From NCBI RefSeq assembly GCF_015999305.1, contig NZ_JAEAGP010000001.1, forward strand, positions 1,736,001 to 1,800,000: 64,000 nt of DNA. The letters are read 5' to 3'. Shown here one piece after another: positions 19,184 through 30,611 of this stretch. Within the stretch, counting starts at the first letter, position 1; every line of letters starts with the position of its first letter. The DNA comes from Erythrobacter sp. YJ-T3-07 (GTDB taxonomy: Bacteria; Pseudomonadota; Alphaproteobacteria; Sphingomonadales; Sphingomonadaceae). The position numbers were made by a program, and so were the translations under genes. The notes beneath the pieces are model-generated. The model made no database searches, had not been told where the DNA came from, and saw nothing but the letters and a program-made list of their open reading frames with translations.

Positions 19184-19552
19184 TCAACGCATCCGCGCCG
19201 TGGTCTCTCCGGTGGAGCCGTCATAATACAGCGCGACCTGGCCCTGCATCTCGCAGAAGTTGATTTCCGGCCAGGCGACCTGTTCGCCATCGACCTCGTA
19301 GACCACCAGAATGTCCCACCAGCAGGTATCGGCAGAGCGGGAGAAGTCGATGTTGAGGACGGCGTCGTCCTCCAGCACATCGAAGCCGAGCAGGTCTTCT
19401 TCCCAGTCGTCGGTGCCGGTGGGCGAGATGTAGATTTCGGAAATGGTGTAGCCGGTGCGGTTGGTGACCGACAGCACCTCGTCCTGCGCCAGCGCGGGCG
19501 CACAAAGCGCCATGCTGCCTGCCAGCCCGGCTAGCATTGCCCAGTGTTTCAT
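19184..19552 (-). CDS. Small secreted hypothetical protein
   Basis: 122 residues with a clear signal peptide (MKHWAMLAGLAGSMALCAPALA, cleavage after ALA). The mature part begins DEVLSVTNRTGYTISEIYISP and continues with a TDDWEEDLLGFDVLEDD stretch, a pattern I know from small exported beta-rich proteins of unknown function in alphaproteobacteria. Two cysteines (CWW, NFCEM) could form a disulfide. The start at 19552 is chosen because GGAGG lies 12 bases upstream; the ATG at 19570 would overlap that site. Confidence 0.75.
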   Translation of the reverse strand: MKHWAMLAGLAGSMALCAPALAQDEVLSVTNRTGYTISEIYISPTGTDDWEEDLLGFDVLEDDAVLNIDFSRSADTCWWDILVVYEVDGEQVAWPEINFCEMQGQVALYYDGSTGETTARMR

Positions 19553-19637
19553 AGATCGAATCCCCTCCAAATCGAGGCGACCCGGGCCTGTATCTAGCAG
19601 CGGGCAGATCGACCGGGAAGCCGATCCGGCCTGCGCG

Positions 19638-20045
19638 TCACCGCAAATCCTTGCGGATCACCAGCTTGAGGCCCGACCATGTCTCGTCCACCGCGCACAC
19701 TTTCGTATCGACCAGCCCGATCGGCAGGGCGACCTCGCGGATCGTGTCTTCGGTGACATCGGTGGGCACCTTGGATGCCTGCTTCGGCCAGCTGACCCAG
19801 ATATGGCCGTCGGCGGCGATCTGGTTGCGCAACGTGGCGAGCAGGCTGTCCAGCTCTTCGCGCGTGGTCACGAAGATATGCGCAGCGTCGATCCCTTCTG
19901 CCGGATCGGCGACGAAGATCAGGTCCAGCGCATATTCGCCGATCTCGTCCTGCACGCTCTCGGGCATGGCGTGGAACCACACCCGCTGATCGTCGCGCAG
20001 GTTGAGCTTTTTCGCCAGCGGCGTTTCGGAGTAGCCTGCGGGCAT
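19638..20045 (-). CDS. DUF3052-family protein
   Basis: 135-residue soluble protein starting MPAGYSETPLAKKLNL, the hallmark opening of DUF3052 proteins, whose function is unknown. IWVSWPKQASKVPTDVTEDTIR is also a conserved block. It begins 2 bp after the purL stop and is probably cotranscribed with it. The gene lies in a frame that continues open into purL, but the ATG at 20045 gives the family's normal N-terminus. Confidence 0.85.
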   Translation of the reverse strand: MPAGYSETPLAKKLNLRDDQRVWFHAMPESVQDEIGEYALDLIFVADPAEGIDAAHIFVTTREELDSLLATLRNQIAADGHIWVSWPKQASKVPTDVTEDTIREVALPIGLVDTKVCAVDETWSGLKLVIRKDLR

Positions 20046-20047
20046 GC

Positions 20048-22300
<2,253 letters not shown>

Positions 22301-22345
22301 GGGACGCGCGCTTAAACCGCTCCGCGTGCCAGCGCCAGTCCTACG

Positions 22346-22993
22346 CTATCGTTTCGCACGCCGCGTGTGGCCCAGCCACCATGCGCCGAGCGTGGCAAGC
22401 GCGTAGGCGAAGAACGCGGTGATCGAGATCGCGGGCGTCACCGCCTCCGGCTCCGGCCCGAACCAGTTGACCGCCTGCAATCCCAGCAGCAGCACGCCGA
22501 GCACGATCGCAGGCACCGCGGGGCCGCGCGTGCGTGAGAGGAAAAATGCCAGCGCGCCGAAGGTCAGCGCCAGTTCCAGCGGCATTTCGACCGCCGGATA
22601 ATTCCACAGGCCGAGGCCCAGCTTGGGCGGATGGCCCGCCAGCGTCAGATCGGGACGGTGCACGAGCAGATCGAGCAGCCAGTGCGACAGCACCACGCAG
22701 CCCGACAGAAAGCCCGCCGACCGGTCGCGCGTGACCAGCCATGCGAGCAGAGCAAAGGCCACTGCAAACCCCGCGCTGCCCAGCAGGCTGTGCGTATAGG
22801 GCATGTGGTAGAGGTCCATCGGGTTCATCGCGGTGATGCCGGGGGAGACCCGCATGTCCTCGATACCCAGCAGCAGGAAAGCGAAGAACGCCCAGTCGAC
22901 CGCCTGCGCCGCGATGAAATACAGCGCCAGCCGGGGCCGCTTCGGCGTCAGCGCCGCCGCCACGAATGCAGGCGCGAAATGACCGATGAACAT
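22346..22993 (-). CDS. YdjM-like inner-membrane protein (putative metal-dependent hydrolase family)
   Basis: 215-residue membrane protein with six or seven hydrophobic segments. The histidine/aspartate pattern HFAPAF near the start, MPYTHSLLGS (about residues 66-75) and SHWLLDLLVHRPDLTL (about residues 105-120) resembles the YdjM/DUF457-type integral membrane family annotated as possible metal-dependent hydrolases. The function is unproven. The start at 22993 (MFIGHF) is used because the family starts at this motif. Confidence 0.7.
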   Translation of the reverse strand: MFIGHFAPAFVAAALTPKRPRLALYFIAAQAVDWAFFAFLLLGIEDMRVSPGITAMNPMDLYHMPYTHSLLGSAGFAVAFALLAWLVTRDRSAGFLSGCVVLSHWLLDLLVHRPDLTLAGHPPKLGLGLWNYPAVEMPLELALTFGALAFFLSRTRGPAVPAIVLGVLLLGLQAVNWFGPEPEAVTPAISITAFFAYALATLGAWWLGHTRRAKR

Positions 22994-23064
22994 GTGCTTT
23001 CTTCCCCAAACCCCGCGTGCGCTTGCTTGACCCGGCTTCGGCGGGGCGTCAATGCTCGCCCGCG

Positions 23065-23316
23065 ATGGCAGAGGATCCACAGAACATTTCCGACATGAGC
23101 TTCGAGGAAGCTCTCAGGGCTCTCCAGCAGGTCGTGCGCCAGTTGGAAGACGGAGAGGTGCCGCTCGACCAGTCGATCGCGCTGTACGAACGGGGCGAGA
23201 AACTGCGCGCGGCGTGTCAGGCACGGCTCGACGCGGCGCAAGCCCGGATCGAGGCGATCGTGCTCGATGCGAAGGGCCAGCCGAGCGGGACGAAGCCGTT
23301 CGACGGCTCCGAATGA
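23065..23316 (+). CDS. xseB: Exodeoxyribonuclease VII small subunit
   Basis: 83-residue XseB with the typical SFEEALRALQQVVRQLEDGE...LDQSIALYERGEKL helical hairpin. XseB binds XseA to make exonuclease VII. xseA is not adjacent. Its stop overlaps the ispA start (ATGA), the common xseB-ispA arrangement. Confidence 0.94.
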   Translation: MAEDPQNISDMSFEEALRALQQVVRQLEDGEVPLDQSIALYERGEKLRAACQARLDAAQARIEAIVLDAKGQPSGTKPFDGSE

Positions 23317-24239
23317 CGCAGGCTTCCGAGATGGATTTCGAGGATACGCACGGCGCCCGGCTCAAGATGGCACTCGCCACGATCCGCACGGATGTGGACG
23401 ATGCGTTCGACGCTTTGCTTCCGGTGCCGGGCGATACCCGCGCGCCGCTGGTGGAGGCGATGCGCCATGCCGCAATCGGTGGCGGAAAGCGGGTGCGCCC
23501 GCTGCTGCTGGTCGCGACCGCGACGATGCTCGGCGTGTCGCGCGAAGCGGCGGTGCTGGCGGGAACTGCGGTCGAATCGATCCACGTCTATTCGCTGATC
23601 CACGACGATCTGCCGTGCATGGACGATGACGACATGCGCCGCGGCAAGCCGACCGTGCACAAGGCGTTCGACGAAGCGACCGCGGTGCTGGCCGGCGACG
23701 CGCTGCATGCGCTCGCGTTCGACGTCCTGACCGACAGTTCGGTGAGCAGCGATCCCTTCATCCAGGCCGAACTGGTCCGCTGCCTTGCGCAGGCGAGCGG
23801 GATGAGCGGCATGGCCGGCGGGCAGGCGATGGACATGGCCGCCGACAGCGCGACCTACGATCTGCCCACGATCACCCGCCTGCAACAGCTGAAGACCGGC
23901 GCCCTGCTGACCGCGAGCGTGGAGATGGGTGCGATCCTTGCCCGTGTACCGCACGATGCGCGCGGGCACCTGATCGCCTATGCGCGCGACATCGGCCTCG
24001 CCTTCCAGATCGCCGACGATCTGCTCGATCACGAGGGTGACGAGAACAAGGCGGGCAAGGCGCTGCGCAAGGACGACGAACAGGGCAAACAGACCTTCGT
24101 TTCGCTGATGGGCGCCGACGCGGCACGCGCGCAGGCGAAGGCGCTGGTCGAGCAGGCCTGCGGACATTTGGCGCATTACGGCGAGGATGCGGGCGTGCTC
24201 TGCGACCTGGCCAGGTATATTGTGGAGCGGGATCGTTGA
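23313..24239 (+). CDS. ispA: Farnesyl diphosphate synthase (polyprenyl synthetase)
   Basis: 308-residue short-chain prenyltransferase that makes FPP from DMAPP/GPP and IPP. The first aspartate-rich motif is DDLPCMDDDD (about residues 96-105) and the second is QIADDLLDHEGD; GGGKRVRPLL and LQQLKTGAL are also conserved. The start ATG overlaps the xseB stop. A dxs gene often follows ispA but here coaD follows with a 4-bp overlap. Confidence 0.93.
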   Translation: MTQASEMDFEDTHGARLKMALATIRTDVDDAFDALLPVPGDTRAPLVEAMRHAAIGGGKRVRPLLLVATATMLGVSREAAVLAGTAVESIHVYSLIHDDLPCMDDDDMRRGKPTVHKAFDEATAVLAGDALHALAFDVLTDSSVSSDPFIQAELVRCLAQASGMSGMAGGQAMDMAADSATYDLPTITRLQQLKTGALLTASVEMGAILARVPHDARGHLIAYARDIGLAFQIADDLLDHEGDENKAGKALRKDDEQGKQTFVSLMGADAARAQAKALVEQACGHLAHYGEDAGVLCDLARYIVERDR

Positions 24240-24748
24240 GTGAGCGTATAGGCATCTACCCCGGCACGTTCGACCCGATCACGCGCGGACATGCGGATAT
24301 CATCCGCCGCGCGGCGCGTCTGGTCGACCGGCTGATCATCGGGGTCACCACCAACCCATCCAAGAACCCGATGTTCGACACCGAGGAGCGCCTGGCGATG
24401 GTCAAGCGCGAGGTCGCGAACATGAACCTCGCCAATGTCGAGGTGATCGGGTTCAACGCGCTGCTGATGAAGTTTGCCGAGGCGCAGGGGGCCAGCATGA
24501 TCGTGCGCGGCCTGCGCGCGGTAGCGGACTTCGAATACGAATATCAGATGGCTGGCATGAACCAGCAGCTCGACGACGAGATCGAGACCGTGTTCCTGAT
24601 GGCAGACGTCTCTCTGCAGCCGATCGCGTCCAAGCTGGTCAAGGAGATCGCGCTGTATGGCGGCGACATTTCCAACTTCGTCAGCCCGACCGTGCGCGAC
24701 GATGTGGTCGCTCGGGTCGAGAAGATCGGCCTCAAGGGTGACTATTGA
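24236..24748 (+). CDS. coaD: Phosphopantetheine adenylyltransferase CoaD
   Basis: 170-residue nucleotidyltransferase of coenzyme A synthesis. GIYPGTFDPITRGHADIIRR carries the T/HxGH nucleotide-binding motif; MIVRGLRAVADFEYEYQMA and the C-terminal KLVKEIALYGGDISNFV are family blocks. The likely start is a TTG at 24236 overlapping the ispA stop (TTGA) with a GGAGCGGG ribosome site; no ATG or GTG is available in frame before the first motif. Confidence 0.93.
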   Translation: MSERIGIYPGTFDPITRGHADIIRRAARLVDRLIIGVTTNPSKNPMFDTEERLAMVKREVANMNLANVEVIGFNALLMKFAEAQGASMIVRGLRAVADFEYEYQMAGMNQQLDDEIETVFLMADVSLQPIASKLVKEIALYGGDISNFVSPTVRDDVVARVEKIGLKGDY

Positions 24749-24838
24749 GAGCCGCCGCGCCGCCGCATTCGTTCATTGCACCGACAGCGCGCGCTTAGTA
24801 TCGCCGCGCCATTCCTCCACAATTCGTTTGTGAGACAC

Positions 24839-25534
24839 ATGTTCAAGACTTTTCTTTCCGCCGTTGCCCTTTCCGCGCTGGCCGTCACTCCGCTGGCCGC
24901 CCAGGATGTGGAGGCAGAAGCGCCGCCGGCTGAGCGGGCGATCTCCGACTACGCGACGATCGACTACAACCTGCAGGAAGACCGGGAGAATATCCTGTTC
25001 CTCGACCTGTCGAACGGCCAGCGTGTCGCGATCCGGCTGATGCCGGACTGGGCGCCGCACCATGTCGAGCGGATCAAGACGCTGGCGCGCGAAGGCTTCT
25101 ACGACGGGGTGATCTTCCACCGCGTGATCGAAGGGTTCATGGCGCAGACCGGCGATCCGACCGGCACCGGGCAGGGCGGGTCGGAGCTTCCCGACCTGCA
25201 AGAGGAATTCAACCCGATGCCGCACGTGCGCGGCACGGTCTCGATGGCCCGCGCGCAGGACGAGAACAGCGCCAACAGCCAGTTCTTCATCGTGTTCTAC
25301 CCGCGCTTCAAGCTGGACAGGAAATACACCAATTTCGGCCGCGTGATCGCGGGGATGGATGCGGTCGACGCGATCACGCGCGGCGAGCCGCCTGCAAACC
25401 CGACCCGGATCGTGCAGGCTTCGATCGCCGCGGACAACCGCCCCGCGCCGAGCCCTGCGCAGCTGGCCGCGCCCGCGAATGCCGATGCGCGCACGATGAG
25501 GGTCGATGAACTGAACGCCCCGATCGGGGAGTGA
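24839..25534 (+). CDS. Periplasmic cyclophilin-type peptidyl-prolyl isomerase
   Basis: 231-residue protein with a signal peptide (MFKTFLSAVALSALAVTPLAAQ, cleaved near AAQ) followed by a cyclophilin domain: YDGVIFHRVIEGFMAQTGDPTG, GTVSMARAQDENSANSQFF (quoted as GTVSMARA and NSANSQFFIVF) and FGRVIAGMDAVDAI. It catalyses cis-trans isomerisation of prolyl bonds in exported proteins. A proline/alanine-rich tail of about 35 residues extends beyond the domain. It may be read with queA 33 bp downstream. Confidence 0.93.
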   Translation: MFKTFLSAVALSALAVTPLAAQDVEAEAPPAERAISDYATIDYNLQEDRENILFLDLSNGQRVAIRLMPDWAPHHVERIKTLAREGFYDGVIFHRVIEGFMAQTGDPTGTGQGGSELPDLQEEFNPMPHVRGTVSMARAQDENSANSQFFIVFYPRFKLDRKYTNFGRVIAGMDAVDAITRGEPPANPTRIVQASIAADNRPAPSPAQLAAPANADARTMRVDELNAPIGE

Positions 25535-25567
25535 CCCGATCGCTTTGACGCGCTAGCGGCACCCCCC

Positions 25568-26611
25568 ATGCGCGTTGACCTTTTCGATTTCGACCTCCCG
25601 CAGGAGAGGATTGCCCTGCGCCCGGTTGCCCCGCGCGACGCGGCGAAGATGCTGGTGGTGGATGGCGCTGCGCCGTTTGCCGACCGGCAGGTGTGCGACC
25701 TGCCCGACCTGCTGCGCGCAGGCGACGTGCTGGTGTTCAACGATACCCGCGTGATTCCCGCCCAGCTAGAAGGCGAGCGCATTCGCGAAGGCGCATCGGG
25801 CGCGGCGATCGGAGCGACGCTACACAAGCGGATCGACGCACGCCGCTGGCAGGCCTTCGTCCGCAATGCCAAGCGGCTGCGAGAAGGCGACACGATCAGG
25901 TTTCCCGATGGCGTGTCGGTAACCGCCGAAGCGCGGGCCGAGGATGGCAGCTGGACGCTGGCCTTCGCGGGTGATGAACCGGTCGAGCAACTGCTCGCCC
26001 GGGCGGGCGCGATGCCCCTGCCGCCCTACATCGCGCAGCGCCGCGCTGCGGACGAGCGTGACGCGCAGGACTATCAGACCCTGTTTGCGGACAAGGCGGG
26101 TGCCGTCGCTGCACCCACCGCCGCGCTCCATTTCACGCCCGAACTGGTCGAGCGGCTCGATGCGGCGGGGATCGTGCGCGAAACGCTGACGCTGCATGTC
26201 GGCGCGGGCACCTTCCTGCCGGTGAAGGCGGATGACACCGCGCAGCACAAGATGCACGCCGAGTGGGGAGAGATCACCGTGGAGGCAGCCGCACGCCTAA
26301 ACGCCGCGCGCGCCGAGGGCCGCCGGGTGATTGCGGTCGGCACAACCAGCCTGCGCCTGCTCGAAAGCGCGGCGGACCAGAACCACACGATCCAGCCATT
26401 CGCCGGCGACACCGACATCTTCATCACGCCGGGATATGAGTTTCGCGCGGTGGACGGGCTGATGACCAATTTCCACCTGCCCAAATCGACCCTGATGATG
26501 CTGGTCAGCGCGCTGATGGGGCGGGAACGGATGATGGGGGTATATGCGTACGCCATCGCGCACGAATACCGCTTCTATTCCTACGGGGATTCCTCGCTGC
26601 TATTGCCGTGA
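25568..26611 (+). CDS. queA: S-adenosylmethionine:tRNA ribosyltransferase-isomerase QueA
   Basis: 347-residue enzyme that converts preQ1 at tRNA position 34 to epoxyqueuosine using the ribosyl of [51 protein letters not shown] and [19 protein letters not shown] are the family blocks. tgt, the preceding enzyme of queuosine synthesis, is about 4 kb downstream on the same strand. Confidence 0.96.
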   Translation: MRVDLFDFDLPQERIALRPVAPRDAAKMLVVDGAAPFADRQVCDLPDLLRAGDVLVFNDTRVIPAQLEGERIREGASGAAIGATLHKRIDARRWQAFVRNAKRLREGDTIRFPDGVSVTAEARAEDGSWTLAFAGDEPVEQLLARAGAMPLPPYIAQRRAADERDAQDYQTLFADKAGAVAAPTAALHFTPELVERLDAAGIVRETLTLHVGAGTFLPVKADDTAQHKMHAEWGEITVEAAARLNAARAEGRRVIAVGTTSLRLLESAADQNHTIQPFAGDTDIFITPGYEFRAVDGLMTNFHLPKSTLMMLVSALMGRERMMGVYAYAIAHEYRFYSYGDSSLLLP

Positions 26612-27234
26612 CCATGCCCGAAAGAGAGCTCCCCATCCATCACCGCGCCACCGATCCGGGTGGAAGGGTCTGGAGCTTCGGTAGCGTGACCTGGGTCCAT
26701 TGCCCCGAATGCGACCACGCCGCGAAAAGCACGGGCAGCAGCGTGTCCTGCGCCCATTGCGGATACGCCACTATTCCGAGCCTGAAGCCGTACAGCGACA
26801 AGTGGGCCTATCCGACCTCTTCCAACCCGCGCTGCGGCCATTGCGGCAATCCCCTAGACAGGCGTGACCGCCCGACCGCGCGTCACAAGGACGGCAAGCT
26901 GTTCGTGAGCATCCGCTGCGATCATTGCGACGAGACGGAGGATTATCCCGCATCGCCCGGCTCCGACCCGGCAGCCAGTCGACCCTACCGCCTGCTCCGC
27001 CGGTACCTCGAGACACAGGTCGGCGGCGAAACGCTGTGGGTGAACAATCTCGTCCATCTCGAAGCGCTGGAGGACTGGCTTGGCGCAAAGGTGCGCGAGC
27101 GTGGCCCGCAGCCCGGCCTCACCATGATGGCTAAGCTGCCGCGCTGGATGAAGGCATCCACCAATCGCGCCAAGGTGTTACGCGGACTGGCGCAATTGCG
27201 CGAACGTGCCGAGCGGGCAGGGATCGACGAATAG
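26608..27234 (+). CDS. Zinc-ribbon protein of unknown function
   Basis: 208 residues with three pairs of cysteines typical of zinc ribbons: CPEC and CAHC (about residues 33-52), CGHC near 78, and CDHC near 110. The C-terminal third is basic and helical ([24 protein letters not shown]). It is not an enzyme family I recognise; nucleic-acid or protein binding is a guess from the ribbons. The GTG at 26608 overlaps the queA stop by 4 bp, and the ATG at 26614 is an equally possible start. Coupling with queA suggests a shared transcript. Confidence 0.75.
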   Translation: MTMPERELPIHHRATDPGGRVWSFGSVTWVHCPECDHAAKSTGSSVSCAHCGYATIPSLKPYSDKWAYPTSSNPRCGHCGNPLDRRDRPTARHKDGKLFVSIRCDHCDETEDYPASPGSDPAASRPYRLLRRYLETQVGGETLWVNNLVHLEALEDWLGAKVRERGPQPGLTMMAKLPRWMKASTNRAKVLRGLAQLRERAERAGIDE

Positions 27235-27294
27235 GCGACCAATTCGTCGCCGGGCTCTCTTGTAATACCTGCGCCTTGCGCCAAATAGTCGCGC

Positions 27295-28242
27295 ATGCCT
27301 GAACCGATCCTAGAGCTTGCCGGCCTCACAAAAGTGTTTCCCGGAGGGTTCAAGGCGCTCGACAATGTCGATCTGACCATCAACCGCGGCGAGATTTTCG
27401 CGCTGCTCGGCCCCAACGGCGCGGGCAAGACCACGCTGATCGGCGCGGTTTGCGGCTTGGTGCGGCCGACATCGGGTACGATCTGCGCTTTCGGTCAGGA
27501 TACCAAAAGCGACTGGCGGCAGGCCCGCGCGCGCATCGGACTGGTCCCGCAGGAACTCTCGACCGACATGTTCGAGCCTGTGCTGCACGCGGTCGAATAT
27601 TCGCGCGGCCTCTTCGGCCTCGCCCCCGATCCCGCGCGGATCGAGGAAATCCTGCGCTCGCTGAGCCTGTGGGACAAGCGCAACAACCGCATCATGGAGC
27701 TTTCCGGCGGGATGAAGCGGCGCGTGCTGATCGCCAAGGCGATGGCGCACGAGCCGGACCTGCTGTTTCTCGACGAGCCGACCGCAGGCGTCGATGTCGA
27801 ACTGCGCAAGGACATGTGGCACCAGATCGACGCGATGCGCGCGCGCGGTGTGACTGTGATCCTGACCACGCATTATATCGAGGAAGCCGAGGAAATGGCT
27901 GACCGGGTCGGCATCATCCGCGGCGGCAAGATCCTGATGGTGGACCAGAAGGACGCGATGATGGCCCGGCTCGGGCGGACCGAGGCGCATGTGATGCTCG
28001 CACAGCCGCTCGACACGCTGCCGCCCGCAATCGCGGCCTTCCCGGTAGAGCTGGAGGAGGGCGGACGTTCGATCTGCTATCGCGGCGGCGACGGCACGGG
28101 CAAGGGCCGCGAGGAAGTGGCCGAGCTGACCAAGGCGCTGATCGCGAGCGGGATCGACTATGTCGGCATCGATGTGCGCGAAAGCAGCCTGGAGGACATC
28201 TTCGTCTCGCTGCTGGGCGATGAAGAGGAGAAGGCGGCATGA
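27295..28242 (+). CDS. ABC transporter ATP-binding protein (YadG-like)
   Basis: 315-residue ATPase: Walker A GPNGAGKTT (about residues 39-47), signature LSGGMKRR, Walker B LLFLDEPTAGVD, and H-loop TTHYIEEAEEMADRVG. The long C-terminal extension (after residue 220) is typical of exporters of the YadG/DrrA type. It is coupled by 4 bp to a type-2 permease gene, so the pair forms an ABC-2 exporter; the substrate is unknown. Confidence 0.92.
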   Translation: MPEPILELAGLTKVFPGGFKALDNVDLTINRGEIFALLGPNGAGKTTLIGAVCGLVRPTSGTICAFGQDTKSDWRQARARIGLVPQELSTDMFEPVLHAVEYSRGLFGLAPDPARIEEILRSLSLWDKRNNRIMELSGGMKRRVLIAKAMAHEPDLLFLDEPTAGVDVELRKDMWHQIDAMRARGVTVILTTHYIEEAEEMADRVGIIRGGKILMVDQKDAMMARLGRTEAHVMLAQPLDTLPPAIAAFPVELEEGGRSICYRGGDGTGKGREEVAELTKALIASGIDYVGIDVRESSLEDIFVSLLGDEEEKAA

Positions 28243-29006
28243 GCTTCAACGCGCGTTCCGCATGGTCGATCTATCGGCGTGAGCTGTGGCGCTTCCTGCG
28301 CACGGCGTTCCAGTCCGTTCTTGCACCGGTGCTCACCACATCGCTCTATATCCTCGTCTTCGGCAGCGCGATCGGCGACCGGATGCCTGACGTGGGCTCG
28401 GTCGATTACGGCGCGTTCATCATTCCCGGCCTGCTGATGCTGACCCTGCTGGGCGAGACGACCAGCAATTCGAGCTTCGGCATATACATGCCGCGCTTCA
28501 CCGGCACGATCTACGAACTGCTGAGCGCGCCCGTGGGCGTGGCGGAGACACTGGCCGGCTTCGTCGGTGCGGCTGCGACCAAGAGCCTGATTCTGGCGGC
28601 GATCATCCTCCTGACCGCGCGGATATTCGTGCCTTACGACATCGCGCATCCGGTGTTCGCCTTCGTGTTCATCCTGCTGGTCGCGGCCAGTTTCAGCCTG
28701 TTCGGCTTTATCCTTGGCATCTGGGCGGACAGTTTCGAAAAGCTGGGCATCATCCCGATGCTGATCCTGACCCCGCTGACCTTCCTGGGTGGCACGTTCT
28801 ATTCGATCGCGGACCTGCCCGCGCCGTGGAACACGGTCGCGCTGGCCAATCCGATCGTCTACCTCGTCAGCGGGCTGCGCTGGACATTTTACGGCTCCGC
28901 CGATGTCAGTATCTGGCTCTCGCTGTCGCTGACGCTGGCCTTCCTCGTGATCTGTACAGCGGTCATCGCATACATCTTCCGTACCGGGTGGCGGTTGCGC
29001 AACTGA
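28239..29006 (+). CDS. ABC-2 type transporter permease (YadH-like)
   Basis: 255-residue inner-membrane permease with six predicted helices, ABC-2 family. The segments ALSAPVGVAETLAGFVGAA-like (quoted LLSAPVGVAETLAG), MLILTPLTFLGGTFYSI and ANPIVYLVSGLRW match YadH-type permeases. It works with the ATPase encoded just upstream (ATGA overlap). A role in lipid or polysaccharide export is only a family-level guess. Confidence 0.92.
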   Translation: MSFNARSAWSIYRRELWRFLRTAFQSVLAPVLTTSLYILVFGSAIGDRMPDVGSVDYGAFIIPGLLMLTLLGETTSNSSFGIYMPRFTGTIYELLSAPVGVAETLAGFVGAAATKSLILAAIILLTARIFVPYDIAHPVFAFVFILLVAASFSLFGFILGIWADSFEKLGIIPMLILTPLTFLGGTFYSIADLPAPWNTVALANPIVYLVSGLRWTFYGSADVSIWLSLSLTLAFLVICTAVIAYIFRTGWRLRN

Positions 29007-29024
29007 CGCGTTAAGCGGCTCGCC

Positions 29025-29972
29025 ATGCCGACCAGAACGATTGCTGCCGCAGCACTATGCGGCCTGTTTGCAACGCCCGCCTTCGCCGAAGTCCCGCCCG
29101 ATGTGCAGGCGATGATCGACGCCGCCATCGCCACCGGCGACAAGGCGAAGGTGGAAACCGTGTTCGACCTGGCCAAGCAGACCCAGCCCGACCACGCCGA
29201 GGAGATCGAGGCACTGGCGGTCGTCTGGCGCGCCGATCAGGAAGAGGCCAAGCGGCTCGCCGAACAGCACAAGCAGGAAGAGATCCGCCAGGCCGGAATG
29301 CTGGACCTGTGGTCCGGCGAAGGGCAGGTTGGTGCCTTCCTGTCGACAGGCAACAGCGAGGATGCCGGACTCTCGGTCGCGCTCAACCTCAAGCGCGAGG
29401 GGATCGACTGGACCCATGCGCTGCGTGCCAGCGCAGATTACCAGCGCTCCAACGGGGTGACGAGCCGGGAGCGGTATCTGGTTGCCTACGAGCCGCGCTT
29501 CCAGATGGGCGAGAACCTGTTCGCCTATGGTCTTGCTCAGTACGAGCATGACAAGTTCCAGGGCTTCGACCATCGCTACGCGGTTTCGGGCGGGGTCGGT
29601 TACACCCTGCTCGATAGCGATTCCGCGACGCTCTCGATCAAGGCAGGCCCGGCCTATCGCGTGACGCAGCGTACCGACGGCACCAGCGTCGACCGGATCG
29701 CCGGGCTGTTCGGGATGGACTTCGACTGGGAGCTTTCCGACCGCATCACCTTCACACAGGATGCCAACGCCGTGGCGGAGACCGGGGCGGAAGCGCTGCT
29801 GATCGTGGACAGTGCGAACACGACGCTCAATCTGCTCAGTGGGATCGATTTCAAGGTCAGCGACCGGCTGCGCTCGCGCCTTTCCTATCAGCTGGAATAC
29901 AACAGCAATGTCCCTGCCGACCAGAGCAGCACCGATACGCTGACCCGCTTCACGCTGGTCTACGGTTTCTGA
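29025..29972 (+). CDS. DUF481 outer-membrane beta-barrel protein (YdiY-like)
   Basis: 315-residue exported protein with signal peptide (cleavage after FATPAFA) and a helical, charged N-terminal part (about residues 22-90) followed by a DUF481 barrel: GEGQVGAFLSTGNSEDAGLS, alternating beta strands and a C-terminal aromatic residue (LVYGF) typical of outer-membrane insertion. E. coli YdiY of this family is salt-induced; the role here is not known. It lies 18 bp after the ABC permease and may share its transcript. Confidence 0.88.
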   Translation: MPTRTIAAAALCGLFATPAFAEVPPDVQAMIDAAIATGDKAKVETVFDLAKQTQPDHAEEIEALAVVWRADQEEAKRLAEQHKQEEIRQAGMLDLWSGEGQVGAFLSTGNSEDAGLSVALNLKREGIDWTHALRASADYQRSNGVTSRERYLVAYEPRFQMGENLFAYGLAQYEHDKFQGFDHRYAVSGGVGYTLLDSDSATLSIKAGPAYRVTQRTDGTSVDRIAGLFGMDFDWELSDRITFTQDANAVAETGAEALLIVDSANTTLNLLSGIDFKVSDRLRSRLSYQLEYNSNVPADQSSTDTLTRFTLVYGF

Positions 29973-29978
29973 CGGAAG

Positions 29979-30494
29979 CTAGTTCGCGGGGCACACGCGG
30001 AACGGCACCTCGTCGCGCTCGGCGCTACCCACCTCGAGAAACAGCGCCATCACGCGGGCGAGGTTTTCGGGCGGCAGCGGGGCGAGTTCTGCCAGCAGGC
30101 GGTCGGCGATCCGGCATCGTTCCCCATCGAACCCACGCGCGATCATGGTCGCAGCGGCGGGTGCCAACGCAGCCTTGGCGACGCCTTCGAAAGGCCCGTC
30201 GACTGGCAGGCGCGAACCTGCCAGCCGCTGCGCGACCTTGCGTGCACGCGGCCATGCACGCTCCGCCTGCGGGGCGAGCCTGGTCTTGAGCGAAGCCGAG
30301 CGTGTGCCGAGGAAAGGCTGGGCGGGCAGGGCACCCGCGCACCGCTGCTCGAGCGCGCCGACAAGCTCGGGCATGACATAGGCGACCAGCGCCTCGTTCT
30401 CCCCAGGCGAGATGCACGGGCGCGCAGGGGTTTGCGCGGCGGCAGTGGTGCTCGCGGCGAGCAGGCAGGCGAGGGGGGCAAGGTGGCGGATCAT
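29979..30494 (-). CDS. Secreted hypothetical protein
   Basis: 171 residues with a signal peptide (MIRHLAPLACLLAASTTAAAQ). The mature part has four cysteines (RPCISPGE, EQRCAGAL, GERCRIAD, FRVCPAN) that could pair as disulfides in the periplasm. I do not recognise the family. The start at 30494 has GGAACC upstream; an ATG at 30512 would add six residues. It is convergent with the DUF481 gene, 6 bp apart. Confidence 0.7.
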   Translation of the reverse strand: MIRHLAPLACLLAASTTAAAQTPARPCISPGENEALVAYVMPELVGALEQRCAGALPAQPFLGTRSASLKTRLAPQAERAWPRARKVAQRLAGSRLPVDGPFEGVAKAALAPAAATMIARGFDGERCRIADRLLAELAPLPPENLARVMALFLEVGSAERDEVPFRVCPAN

Positions 30495-30611
30495 AGGGCG
30501 CAAGGGTTCCATGCTGGTCGGTCGGCCTGCGTTGCAGTGCGGGCACTGAGCAAAAGGTGAATGCGCTGGCGGATCGACAGCGCCGCCGCGCTGCATTAGC
30601 GGAGGATCGCG

